Source: Hyphomicrobiales bacterium (lineage in GTDB: Bacteria; Pseudomonadota; Alphaproteobacteria; Rhizobiales; Beijerinckiaceae). From it: DNA of 8,048 bases. Shown piece after piece: positions 1 through 5,955 of the stretch. The stretch is from contig JAQGJO010000062.1 in NCBI GenBank assembly GCA_028290595.1, positions 1 to 8,048 on the forward strand. The letters are read 5' to 3'. Under the pieces are notes generated by a model. The model searched no databases and was not told where the DNA came from. It was given only the letters and a program-made list of their open reading frames with translations. The position numbers and the translations under genes were made by a program. Within the stretch, counting starts at the first letter, position 1, and the number at the start of each line of letters is the position of its first letter.

Positions 1-60
1 GTTACCCGCGTGATACGTCATGGCCACGTGATTGTGCGGAAGGTTCGCGTCTGCCGCTGA
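1..60 (+). CDS. 3' end of an unidentified protein (partial)
   Basis: Reading from base 1 in frame gives 19 codons, rich in His, Arg and Val, and a TGA stop at 58-60. The tail ends in VRKVRVCR. Short basic His/Arg/Val tails like this occur on small secreted proteins of Hyphomicrobiales, but with so little sequence the family cannot be named. The stop is followed by a hairpin at 82-111 and then by a convergent minus-strand gene, which fits a gene end here. Frame and strand are inferred only from the open frame and the context. Confidence 0.4.
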   Translation, partial: VTRVIRHGHVIVRKVRVCR

Positions 61-81
61 CGCGCAGATCTTATGAATAAA

Positions 82-111
82 AAGCGCCCGGAGTTGTTGC
101 TCCGGGCGCTT
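82..111 (-). terminator. Intrinsic terminator of the Gly/Tyr-rich lipoprotein gene
   Basis: A perfect 12-bp inverted repeat (82-93 with 100-111) surrounds a 6-nt loop (TTGTTG). The stem is G+C-rich. On the minus strand the stem is followed by a run of T (complement of the A-run at 77-83), the classical arrangement for rho-independent termination of the gene ending at 136. On the plus strand no T-run follows, so it would be weaker for the gene ending at 60, although the hairpin could still protect that transcript's 3' end. Confidence 0.85.
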
Positions 112-135
112 CGATGTTCTCATCTCAGATGATTG

Positions 136-570
136 CTAGTGGCCGAGTCCGCGACCAAGCACACGGCCGCCGCCGCCGCCGCCACCACCAAAGGAGCGGC
201 CGCCGCCACCGAAGGCTGCGCGGCTTGGCATGGCTGCACCACCGGGTCGCATGCCGAGGACAGGTCCACCACCAATGTGTCCACCGCCCATTCCACCGGG
301 CCTGTTCCAGCCGCCGCCCGGTCTGCCGGGCCGATAGTGGCCGTAGCCACCGCCGTAGTAGCGGGGACGATAACCGCCACCGATATAACCACCACCGTAA
401 TATCCGCCACCGTATCCGTAGCCATAGTCGCTGTAAACCGCGGCCGATGGGCCGTAATAGCCATAGCCGGCGCCACCATAGGGCGCGCATCCGGCGAGGC
501 CGGCTGCACCGCCGATGATGGCCGCAGCGATGACAATCTTCTTGATGCTAAATGAACTGACCCAGGACAT
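136..570 (-). CDS. Gly/Tyr-rich lipoprotein, function unknown
   Basis: This encodes a 144-residue exported lipoprotein. Residues 9-27 form a lipoprotein signal peptide: two lysines (10-11), a hydrophobic stretch rich in Ile and Ala, and a lipobox L25-A26-G27-C28. Ala at +2 after Cys28 predicts sorting to the outer membrane. The mature part is low-complexity: GGGY/YGYG repeats to about residue 80, then Gly/Arg/Pro/Met-rich sequence, with an eight-glycine tract at 128-135. No enzymatic motif is visible. The frame is open upstream to 759, but the start at 570 is chosen because a strong Shine-Dalgarno (GAGGAGG) lies 6 nt upstream and the signal peptide begins right there. A terminator follows at 82-111. 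A candidate EcfG-type stress promoter is at 645-669. Similar Gly/Tyr-rich envelope proteins are common in this order without known roles. Confidence 0.8.
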   Translation of the reverse strand: MSWVSSFSIKKIVIAAAIIGGAAGLAGCAPYGGAGYGYYGPSAAVYSDYGYGYGGGYYGGGYIGGGYRPRYYGGGYGHYRPGRPGGGWNRPGGMGGGHIGGGPVLGMRPGGAAMPSRAAFGGGGRSFGGGGGGGGRVLGRGLGH

Positions 571-588
571 TCCTGCCTCCTCTGTTCG
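571..588 (-). promoter_or_regulatory. Ribosome binding site fixing the lipoprotein start
   Basis: On the minus strand the bases just before ATG 570-568 read AGAGGAGGCAGGA. GAGGAGG lies about 6 nt from the start codon, nearly a full anti-SD match. The upstream in-frame ATGs at 759 and 591 have no such signal, and using them would bury the lipoprotein signal peptide. Confidence 0.8.
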
Positions 589-644
589 CATTGCTACCCT
601 GATTGCCCAATCCTTAAAGAGGGGTTGAACATCCACTCTCGTTG

Positions 645-669
645 AACTTTGGCGAAGGTATTCGGTTCC
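645..669 (-). promoter_or_regulatory. Candidate EcfG-type (general stress sigma) promoter
   Basis: On the minus strand GGAAC (complement of 665-669) is followed after exactly 16 nt by AGTT (complement of 645-648). The alphaproteobacterial EcfG consensus is GGAAC, 16-17 nt, CGTT, so this is one mismatch in nine with canonical spacing. It points at the lipoprotein gene and would give a leader of roughly 65-70 nt. The motif is short, so a chance match is possible. No better sigma-70 promoter was seen between 571 and 783. Confidence 0.4.
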
Positions 670-783
670 GCCACATTCGCCAGCCGATGCGGCGGGAATG
701 AGGCTGAAATGGGAGTGGCAACGTGCGGTTGGCAATAGAGTGAATTTTTCCTTGGCCATCTTAACCAGCTACGTGATCAGCAC

Positions 784-1272
784 ATGCCAGCTCTGACAAA
801 CCCAAGGCGAGAAGCGTTCGCGCAGGCGTTGGCACGGGGGCTGCCGGTACGAGCAGCCTATGTGGAGGCCGGATACATCGACCATATGAGCAACTCCGCG
901 ACGCTCAAAAGAAATCGTTCGATTCAAGCGCGCGTTCTTGAGTTGCGATCCCTTATCGAGCTGCCTGCCTCGGCCGGCGCACTGACACTGCCGATGAACT
1001 TGATGATCGAGCTGGAACTGGCTCGCGTCAAAGCGATGGCCGAAGGCCAAACTAGCGCTGCCATCTCCGCCATCATGGCCAAGGCAAAATTACACGCCGC
1101 CGCCATGGACCCACGCAAGTCCGCCAGTGCACAAGACGACGGGCTTCAAATTTTCGATCTCTCCGACGTAACGGACGAACAGCTTGCCACGCTCGAAGTC
1201 ATATTTGGTCCGCTTGCCGCCGCCGGAACTGGTGATGGCGGCGATCGCGGCGGAGAAGGCGAAACGAGCTGA
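784..1272 (+). CDS. Phage terminase small subunit
   Basis: This 162-residue protein fits the small subunit of a phage DNA-packaging terminase, which recognises viral DNA and feeds it to the large subunit. Residues 5-45 resemble the N-terminal DNA-binding helix-turn-helix of that family: a basic first helix with AFAQALARG, then RAAYVEAGY, equivalent to the usual 'tQAAirAGY' turn, followed by a serine/asparagine cap. Residues 46-110 are helical (ELELARVKAMAEGQTSAA region), suited to ring oligomerisation. The C-terminus is Asp/Gly/Glu-rich, as is common for segments contacting the large subunit. ATG 784 is the first in-frame start; no convincing Shine-Dalgarno precedes it, but later starts would delete the DNA-binding domain. 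It overlaps the large-subunit gene by about 38 bp. The assignment rests on the partial motif plus the invariant neighbour. Confidence 0.8.
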   Translation: MPALTNPRREAFAQALARGLPVRAAYVEAGYIDHMSNSATLKRNRSIQARVLELRSLIELPASAGALTLPMNLMIELELARVKAMAEGQTSAAISAIMAKAKLHAAAMDPRKSASAQDDGLQIFDLSDVTDEQLATLEVIFGPLAAAGTGDGGDRGGEGETS

Positions 1273-2782
1273 GATTGCGCAGCGGAAACGCCTGGATGCC
1301 GAGATCGCACTTTGCGCCAGAGACGCTCTGCACTGGTTCGACAACTATCTTTGGACTTATGATCCGCGTCTCGTCGGCGGGCGCGGCGGCGCCTATGTGC
1401 CATTCAAGCTCTGGCCGCGGCAGCGCGAAATCGTGCTGTGGCTGCTGGAGCGTCTGCGCGCTGACGAAGAAGGGCTGATCGAGAAAAGCCGCGACACCGG
1501 CGTCACCTATCTCTGCGCCGCCGTGGCGCTGCATCAATGGCTGTTCACGCCGGGGTTCAAGGCCACCTTCGGCTCCCGCAAGGTTGATTACGTCGACAAG
1601 AAGGACAATCCCGACAGTATATTCGCCAAATTGCGGATCATGCTGCGGCGGCTGCCGGCAACGATGCTGCCGGACGGCTTCACCTGGTTTCAGCACGATC
1701 ATTACATGCGCCTGGTCAACCCGCAGACGGGCGCCGTGATCTCCGGTGAAGGCGGCGACGATATGGGACGTGGCGGCCGCTCTTCGGTCTACTTTGTCGA
1801 TGAGGCGGCCTTCGTACCGAATGCCGAGACGGTGGAAAAAGCCCTGTCGGGTAATACCGATTGCGTGATCTGGGTGTCGTCCGTCAACGGCATGGGCAAT
1901 CTCTTCGCCCGCAAGCGGCATTCGATTCTGAAGGCGCATCAGGTCGCGCGGCTGCATTGGCGCGACGATCCGCGCAAGGATGAAGACTGGGCGCTGGCGA
2001 AACAGGCAAGCCTCTCCGATCCCGCCGCCTGGGCCAGCGAATATGACATCGATTATTCGGCATCGGTGGAAGGCGTATGCATTCCCGCCGCCTGGGTCGA
2101 AAGCGCCAAGAAACTGGCGGCGCTGGAGCCGCGCCTGCGCGCCGGCAATGATGCGGTGGTTGGGCTTGATGTCGGCGCCGGCAAGGCGAAGTCGGTCGCC
2201 GTGGTGCGGCGGGGGGCTGTTGTTGACCGGCCGTTGTCGCGCAACGCGCCCGACACGACCGATACGGCGCTATGGGCGCTTGATATCGCGCGCGGCTGCC
2301 AGGCGCGCCGCCTCGGCTTCGACGCGCCGGGTGTCGGCGCCGGCGTCGCATCGACCTTGATGAAACGGCCTGACGATACGTTGAACGTCGTCCCCATCAA
2401 CACCGGCGATGCGCCCTCGGACCGGCGCTGGCCGGATGGTCGCACGTCGCGGGAGATGTTCGGCAATCTGAAAGCCGAACTCTGGTGGCTCTGCCGCGAG
2501 GCCTTGAAGCGCAGCCACGAGCATTTGCTGTTCCTGCAGCAAAGAGAAGGCGGCAGGCAACATGCCTTGACCGATCTTCTGGCTTTGCCCGCGGGCGATG
2601 CAGAGAGCGACGCGCTGGCGCTGCAACTCTCGCTGGTGACGTGGGAGCGCAACGAGCGCGGCCGGATCGTCATCGAGAAAAAACAGGCGCTGCGCCGGCG
2701 TGGCATCGCCAGTCCCGACCACGCCGACGCGCTGATGCTCACGTTCGTCGAGCCGCGCCGCAGCCTCATGGATGCCTTATGA
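1235..2782 (+). CDS. Phage terminase large subunit (packaging ATPase/nuclease)
   Basis: This 515-residue motor protein pumps phage DNA into the prohead and cuts it. The N-terminal ATPase shows a variant Walker A at residues 84-91 (KSRDTGVT), typical of the terminase subgroup with SRDxGxS/T. Walker B with catalytic glutamate is at 185-192 (VYFVDEAA), and a coupling motif follows near 215-219 (SSVNG). The C-terminal half has an RNase H-like nuclease layout: first acidic residue D312 in GLDVGAG, second D363 in LGFDAPGVG, and a late acidic cluster in DHADALML (495-502). All key residues are present and the length is normal, so it appears functional. The frame is open back to a TTG at 1184, but ATG 1235, preceded by GGA, keeps the overlap with the small subunit short. 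It ends in an ATGA overlap with the portal gene, implying translational coupling. Confidence 0.92.
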   Translation: MAAIAAEKAKRAEIAQRKRLDAEIALCARDALHWFDNYLWTYDPRLVGGRGGAYVPFKLWPRQREIVLWLLERLRADEEGLIEKSRDTGVTYLCAAVALHQWLFTPGFKATFGSRKVDYVDKKDNPDSIFAKLRIMLRRLPATMLPDGFTWFQHDHYMRLVNPQTGAVISGEGGDDMGRGGRSSVYFVDEAAFVPNAETVEKALSGNTDCVIWVSSVNGMGNLFARKRHSILKAHQVARLHWRDDPRKDEDWALAKQASLSDPAAWASEYDIDYSASVEGVCIPAAWVESAKKLAALEPRLRAGNDAVVGLDVGAGKAKSVAVVRRGAVVDRPLSRNAPDTTDTALWALDIARGCQARRLGFDAPGVGAGVASTLMKRPDDTLNVVPINTGDAPSDRRWPDGRTSREMFGNLKAELWWLCREALKRSHEHLLFLQQREGGRQHALTDLLALPAGDAESDALALQLSLVTWERNERGRIVIEKKQALRRRGIASPDHADALMLTFVEPRRSLMDAL

Positions 2783-4062
2783 ACATGAACGCCAATGACG
2801 GGTTGCAGAATGTCGTCGCCGAACTCGGTACGCCGAAAGACAAGGCGAGCGCCTGGACCTATGCGGTGCGCTATCAGAGCAATATCGAACTCGAAAACAT
2901 CTACCGTTCGAGCTGGCTCGGCCGCAAAATCGTCGATGTGCCCGTCGACGACATGACGCGGAGCTGGCGCACCTGGCATGCGGAAGATACGCTGGTCGAT
3001 CGCATCGAAGCAGCGGAACGGAAATTCGATATCCGCCGCAAAATGTCTGAGGCCTTGCGCTGGGCGCGGCTGTTCGGCGCTTCAGCCATCATCATCGGTA
3101 CGAAATCCGGCAGGCCGGACGAAGCGTTTGATGTGGAGCGAATGGCGCAGGGCGATCTGCAATTCCTGCATCTGGCGGTATCGCCGACCTTGATCGTCAA
3201 GGATTGGGAGACGGATTTCAATTCGCCGCGTTTCGGCCAGCCGAGTCTTTATACGTTTAGCCCGGCAAACCCCGGCAGCATGGCCACGACCGCTGTCGAT
3301 GTGCATGCCTCGCGCGTCATTCCCTTTACCGGCGTCGAACTGCCGCCCAATGCGTCGCGCGGCCTCACCGCATGGGGCGACAGTGTGTTCACTTCCATCC
3401 TCGACACGCTGGTGACAGCGGGCTCGATCACTTCCGTCATCGCCTCGCTGGTGCTGGAGGCGAAACTCGATGTGGTGAAGATCGCCGATCTCGGCGCGCT
3501 GCTCTCGACGCCTGGCGGGGAAGACAAGATCCGCAAGCGCTTCGCGCTTGCCGCCAGCCTCAAGAGCGTCAACAACATGCTGCTGCTTGGCGAAGGCGAA
3601 GAGTATGACCAGAAGACGCTGAGCTTCACCGGCCTGTCGGATATTCACATCCGCATCATGCAGGAGGTCTCAGGCGCCGCCGACATTCCCGCCACGCGCC
3701 TGCTCGGCCAGACGCCAGCGGGCCTGCAATCGACCGGCGAAAGCGACCTGCGCAACTATTACGACATGATCCAAGCGCGGCAGGAGACAAGCCTGCGCGG
3801 GGCGCTGGAACGCTGCGACAGGATCGTGTTTGCCTCCGAGGGCATCGAGCTGCCGCGCGAGGCCTATTTCAGCTTCAATGCGCTGTGGCAGGAAACGCCG
3901 ACGCAGAAGGCGGAGAATGCGCTGAAGAAGGCGCAGGCGACCAAGGCCTTGCATACGACCGGATTGATTGAGGAAGGGGTCTTGGCGAGGGGCGTAATAT
4001 CGCAATTGATCGAGGATGGTGTTTATCCTTCGTTGGATACTGCGGTGAAAGAAGGGGCGTAA
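2779..4062 (+). CDS. Phage portal protein, DUF1073 (PF06381) type
   Basis: This 427-residue protein should form the dodecameric portal ring at the capsid vertex, through which the terminase drives DNA. Recognisable features are the N-terminal WxYxxRYQSNIELENIYRS-like region, a WLGRKIVDVPVDDMTR segment (46-61) typical of DUF1073 proteins, an aliphatic helix (RLFGASAIIIG, 97-107), and the family signature around 300-329 (ADIPATRLLGQTPAG followed by GESDLRNYYD). The start is the ATG overlapping the terminase stop as ATGA; the open frame continues far upstream but only as antisense-quality sequence inside the terminase gene. The C-terminus ends at a clean TAA without obvious truncation. Some databases name this family after the anti-CBASS protein Acb1; the paired HxT motifs of that phosphoesterase are not seen here, so portal is the right call. 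Confidence 0.9.
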   Translation: MNMNANDGLQNVVAELGTPKDKASAWTYAVRYQSNIELENIYRSSWLGRKIVDVPVDDMTRSWRTWHAEDTLVDRIEAAERKFDIRRKMSEALRWARLFGASAIIIGTKSGRPDEAFDVERMAQGDLQFLHLAVSPTLIVKDWETDFNSPRFGQPSLYTFSPANPGSMATTAVDVHASRVIPFTGVELPPNASRGLTAWGDSVFTSILDTLVTAGSITSVIASLVLEAKLDVVKIADLGALLSTPGGEDKIRKRFALAASLKSVNNMLLLGEGEEYDQKTLSFTGLSDIHIRIMQEVSGAADIPATRLLGQTPAGLQSTGESDLRNYYDMIQARQETSLRGALERCDRIVFASEGIELPREAYFSFNALWQETPTQKAENALKKAQATKALHTTGLIEEGVLARGVISQLIEDGVYPSLDTAVKEGA

Positions 4063-4266
4063 GCAGCGGACCATGAAATATCTGACGCGCGGAGCATGCC
4101 CTTCCTGGGCGACTGCTAGTTCGACTTGGCCCGCCACCGGTTGCCCAAATCAGGGCTTTTGTCATGCGAGGGGCAAAAGTCGGTTCAGACTCATAATCCG
4201 ATTTGTTTGCTCGCTTGTCCTGGCGCAGCGCCTCGATGAAATCTGACGCAATACGCCTTTTCCCGA

Positions 4267-4386
4267 GCAGCTGTCTATTTTCTGCTAATGCACTCAATCC
4301 GGCCCGGAGGGGGCTGTCTCGACGAGTTTGCAGAGCTGCGGGTCGATGAACTTCGGCAGCGGCGATGCGGCCGTTTTCGCGGTCTT
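4267..4386 (-). pseudogene. Relic of a LigD-type ATP-dependent DNA ligase
   Basis: Read on the minus strand from 4386, the frame gives a Lys/Ala/Thr linker, then PLPKFIDPQLCKLVETAPSG, PD, stop, VH, stop, QKID. This resembles the opening of the ligase domain of DNA ligase D, where a PxFIxPxLxxLVDxxPxG stretch leads into W(L/V)HEIKxDGYR, the block carrying the AMP-accepting lysine. Both stops sit where the family has Trp (TGG to TGA, 4294-4296) and Glu (GAG to TAG, 4285-4287), single-base changes, with the K and D of EIKxD still aligned. Upstream stops and the absence of the rest of the ligase or of a PE/polymerase domain show it is a dead fragment. In intact LigD the protein joins double-strand breaks with Ku. 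Identification is from memory of the family and needs alignment. Confidence 0.5.
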
Positions 4387-4550
4387 CCGGGTCGCGCGCT
4401 GGCCATGCTCTCCTCGATTTGATCGACGCTAAAGGCATTGCACAGATTATGATCTTGCCCGAATCTCAACGCGCCATCTATCTGTTGGTTCGCGCGTCGC
4501 GGTAAACCTCCAGGCGCGCGCCCGCGATGAGGGGCGAAAACCTTGTCGCC

Positions 4551-4598
4551 AGCCCCTGTGCGCGACCTGTGTAAGCGTGCAGGGGCTTTTGCATTTTT
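4551..4598 (+). terminator. Intrinsic terminator with no identified upstream gene
   Basis: Bases 4551-4563 pair with 4575-4587 as a 13-bp stem (8 Watson-Crick pairs AGCCCCTG/CAGGGGCT, then two G-T wobbles and three G-C pairs) around an 11-nt loop. A T-rich tract follows (TTTT, GCA, TTTTT) to 4598. This is a standard rho-independent layout on the plus strand. The nearest plus-strand gene end is the portal stop about 490 nt upstream, so it either ends that transcript late, belongs to a lost gene, or ends an unannotated RNA. Confidence 0.65.
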
Positions 4599-4878
4599 GC
4601 GTGGCCGCACTACATGCTCCGCCGATAACGAAGGCTCGATCGTCAACTTGCAAGTCGAGTATTTCATCCCAGAGCGGAGGCGACATCGTAACTGCCTTCG
4701 CCGATCTCCGCGCGGCCCTCACGCGTTTGACCCAAAGGGGTTAATGCTAAAATCCTACAGGCCGGATAGTCCAAACATGCTGATTGTCTTGCATTCTGGA
4801 CTGTAACTATTGCAGGCTCCTCATTGATAAAGACACTGTTGAAGGTGCACCGAGCCTTCAGGGAATGGGGGTAGTCAG

Positions 4879-5085
4879 ATGCTTTTGGATGATGACGTCA
4901 AATTGCTGACCCAAAAAATCGGGCTTGCAAATCGCGATAAGAATTTGGAACTCCACGAGATGAGTTTTCTCGAAAGGCAGCGTGAAAAGCTTGTCAGGCT
5001 CGGCGCCCGAGCAATGCTCTGTTCCGAAGAGCGTCGGGAACTAGAACGAATCTTGAATAAGGCCAACATGAAGATTGACAGCTGA
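4879..5085 (+). CDS. Small helical hypothetical protein (68 residues)
   Basis: This 68-residue protein is not recognised. It is highly charged and probably all-helical: an N-terminal acidic stretch (LLDDDVKLL), then alternating Lys/Arg and Glu/Leu positions (FLERQREKLVRLGARAMLC, EERRELERILNKANMK), consistent with two helices and a possible coiled-coil hairpin. There is a single cysteine at residue 48, and no signal peptide or membrane segment. ATG 4879 is preceded by the G-rich sequence ATGGGGGTAG, a usable if imperfect Shine-Dalgarno about 8 nt away. Its amino-acid make-up looks like real coding sequence, with Leu/Arg/Glu periodicity not expected in a shadow frame, and no competing frame covers it well. 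It lies alone between decayed DNA and a convergent membrane-protein gene. A role in binding DNA or a partner protein is only a guess. Confidence 0.6.
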   Translation: MLLDDDVKLLTQKIGLANRDKNLELHEMSFLERQREKLVRLGARAMLCSEERRELERILNKANMKIDS

Positions 5086-5284
5086 CCAGGCGCGCGCGCC
5101 GATCATTTGCGACGTGCTGCGCCCGGATCCGATGTCGCGAGTATTGTGATGTCGATATACTGTCGCATCTGCATCGGGAGGGCGTGCATCGGGTTCTTTA
5201 TCCGCGCGTGTCTTGTAACATCCCATCCCATGATCGATCCACCCCTCGGAAGCCATGGCGACACGAGACAGACAGTAGTAAACT

Positions 5285-5680
5285 TCAAGCGTAGGAACGC
5301 CTGTCTCGGAACAGATTTACGATCTGTAGCGTGCTCCACGCTCCGAGTACCGTGAGGGTCGTTTCAACTGCAGACACTGTATAGCGCAGAGTATCAGGCG
5401 AGATCGAGAACCGCCCTTCGAAGTGCGGGAGAGAAAGCATCATCAGCACGGCGACATGAACCACGAGGGCGGCCAAATACCCTCCAATGATCGATCCGAC
5501 AACGTTCACAATCCATCCAGGCACATCGCGCTTTTTCGGCCATGCCTCATAAAGTCCCATGGCCAGAACAGCGATAAGAAGAATCAGGACTTCCGCCAGC
5601 GGGTTGCCCACACTCGAGCTTGTTGCGAAGATATCGTTCAACAGTACGGCCATCACGGCGAGGAGTGTAATCGTCTTCAC
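5285..5680 (-). CDS. Four-helix inner-membrane protein, function unknown
   Basis: This encodes a 131-residue integral membrane protein. Likely transmembrane segments are at residues 3-19, 27-46 (long aliphatic stretch ending GLYEAW), 56-83 (GWIVNVVGSIIGG onward, with glycine small-residue packing) and 101-123. A basic loop PKKRD (48-52) lies between helices 2 and 3, and a basic C-terminus (FRDRRS) suggests that loop and end face the cytoplasm. The start is GTG at 5680, supported by GGAAGG about 9 nt upstream; the next in-frame ATG (residue 10) would cut the first helix. The GTG overlaps the stop of a tiny upstream frame as GTGA. Size and topology would also allow a holin-like protein from the neighbouring phage remnant, but no lysis gene is nearby and no family motif was recognised. 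Confidence 0.7.
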   Translation of the reverse strand: MKTITLLAVMAVLLNDIFATSSSVGNPLAEVLILLIAVLAMGLYEAWPKKRDVPGWIVNVVGSIIGGYLAALVVHVAVLMMLSLPHFEGRFSISPDTLRYTVSAVETTLTVLGAWSTLQIVNLFRDRRSYA

Positions 5681-5781
5681 GGCGCGGGACCTTCCATTTG
5701 CCGAATGGAAGCATTCGACGCCGTCACCTTATCGGGCCCGGTAAACGCTGTGGTGTGCTGCAGCACATGGAAAACAGCCAT
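5677..5781 (-). CDS. Possible tiny upstream ORF (34 residues)
   Basis: The ATG at 5781 opens a 34-codon frame whose TGA overlaps the GTG start of the membrane-protein gene (GTGA). Such an overlap is typical of translationally coupled pairs. The product (MAVFHVLQHTTAFTGPDK start) has no recognisable domain, and no clear Shine-Dalgarno is seen. The frame stays open further upstream into the inverted repeat at 5841-5879, which makes a longer start unlikely. It could be a leader peptide or chance. Confidence 0.25.
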   Translation of the reverse strand: MAVFHVLQHTTAFTGPDKVTASNASIRQMEGPAP

Positions 5782-5840
5782 ATCGTTGGGGAAGCCGCCA
5801 ATGCGCCTGGCGCGCTCAGAGTCTGACTGAAAAGTATGAC

Positions 5841-5879
5841 TGTCATTCCCGCCAAGCGAAGCGCAGAGCGGGAATGACA
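5841..5879. repeat. REP-like inverted repeat
   Basis: TGTCATTCCCGC (5841-5852) is perfectly inverted as GCGGGAATGACA (5868-5879) with a 15-nt spacer that itself carries GCG/CGC steps. 'GTCATTCCCGC' palindromes of this kind are dispersed in many alphaproteobacterial genomes between genes. It lies downstream of the kinase gene, so it could also act as a transcript-end hairpin on the minus strand, where TCATACTTTTC follows. Confidence 0.6.
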
Positions 5880-5955
5880 CACCAAGGGTGAAGTCGAACA
5901 AAAGCTTGCTACAGCGCGTTCGATCGCAACTTCCCTGCGAGACCTCCGCGTGTCG

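Larger units (their letters stand above)
4063..4878. other. 816-bp gene-poor stretch after the portal gene
   Basis: No convincing intact gene is visible. The stretch begins straight after the portal stop, where a head-morphogenesis gene would be expected. It contains a LigD-like relic (4267-4386, minus strand), a plus-strand terminator without an obvious gene (4551-4598), and open frames on both strands that lack good starts or family resemblance. The longest tidy minus-strand one, 4447-4686 (79 codons, GAAGG upstream), reads across the terminator and was not accepted. An imperfect hairpin with GTCCA/TGGAC ends lies at about 4769-4801. The mixture suggests decayed DNA at the edge of a deleted prophage. 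Confidence 0.6.

Noticed and set aside
1199..1957. Long open frames antisense to terminase and portal (for example 252, 308 and 188 codons)
   Set aside because: They are by-products of high GC3 in the real genes; low-complexity His/Arg/Ala composition and no start signals.
2779..4062. Anti-CBASS Acb1 function for the DUF1073 protein
   Set aside because: Database names link the family to Acb1, but only one HxT-like triplet (residues 392-394) is present, and the portal signature explains the whole length.
784..4062. Gene transfer agent cluster
   Set aside because: The terminase Walker A variant and DUF1073 portal do not look like the Rhodobacter-type GTA genes, and none of the other GTA genes follow.
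4180..4205. tRNA-Met-like stretch containing GACTCATAATCCG
   Set aside because: It matches half of an alphaproteobacterial tRNA-Met anticodon arm, which would be attractive as an attachment site, but no acceptor stem, D arm or T arm can be found around it and no second copy occurs at the other end of the phage block.
4447..4686. 79-codon minus-strand ORF (starting MSPPLWDEILDLQVDD)
   Set aside because: The start has a fair GAAGG signal and the first 25 residues look plausible, but the rest is Arg/Trp/Ser-rich, runs through the plus-strand terminator and resembles no family I know.
5103..5231. 42-codon minus-strand ORF starting MGWDVTRHAR
   Set aside because: A G-rich sequence lies upstream, but the overlapping frame from the neighbouring ATG is equally open and neither shows conservation-like features.
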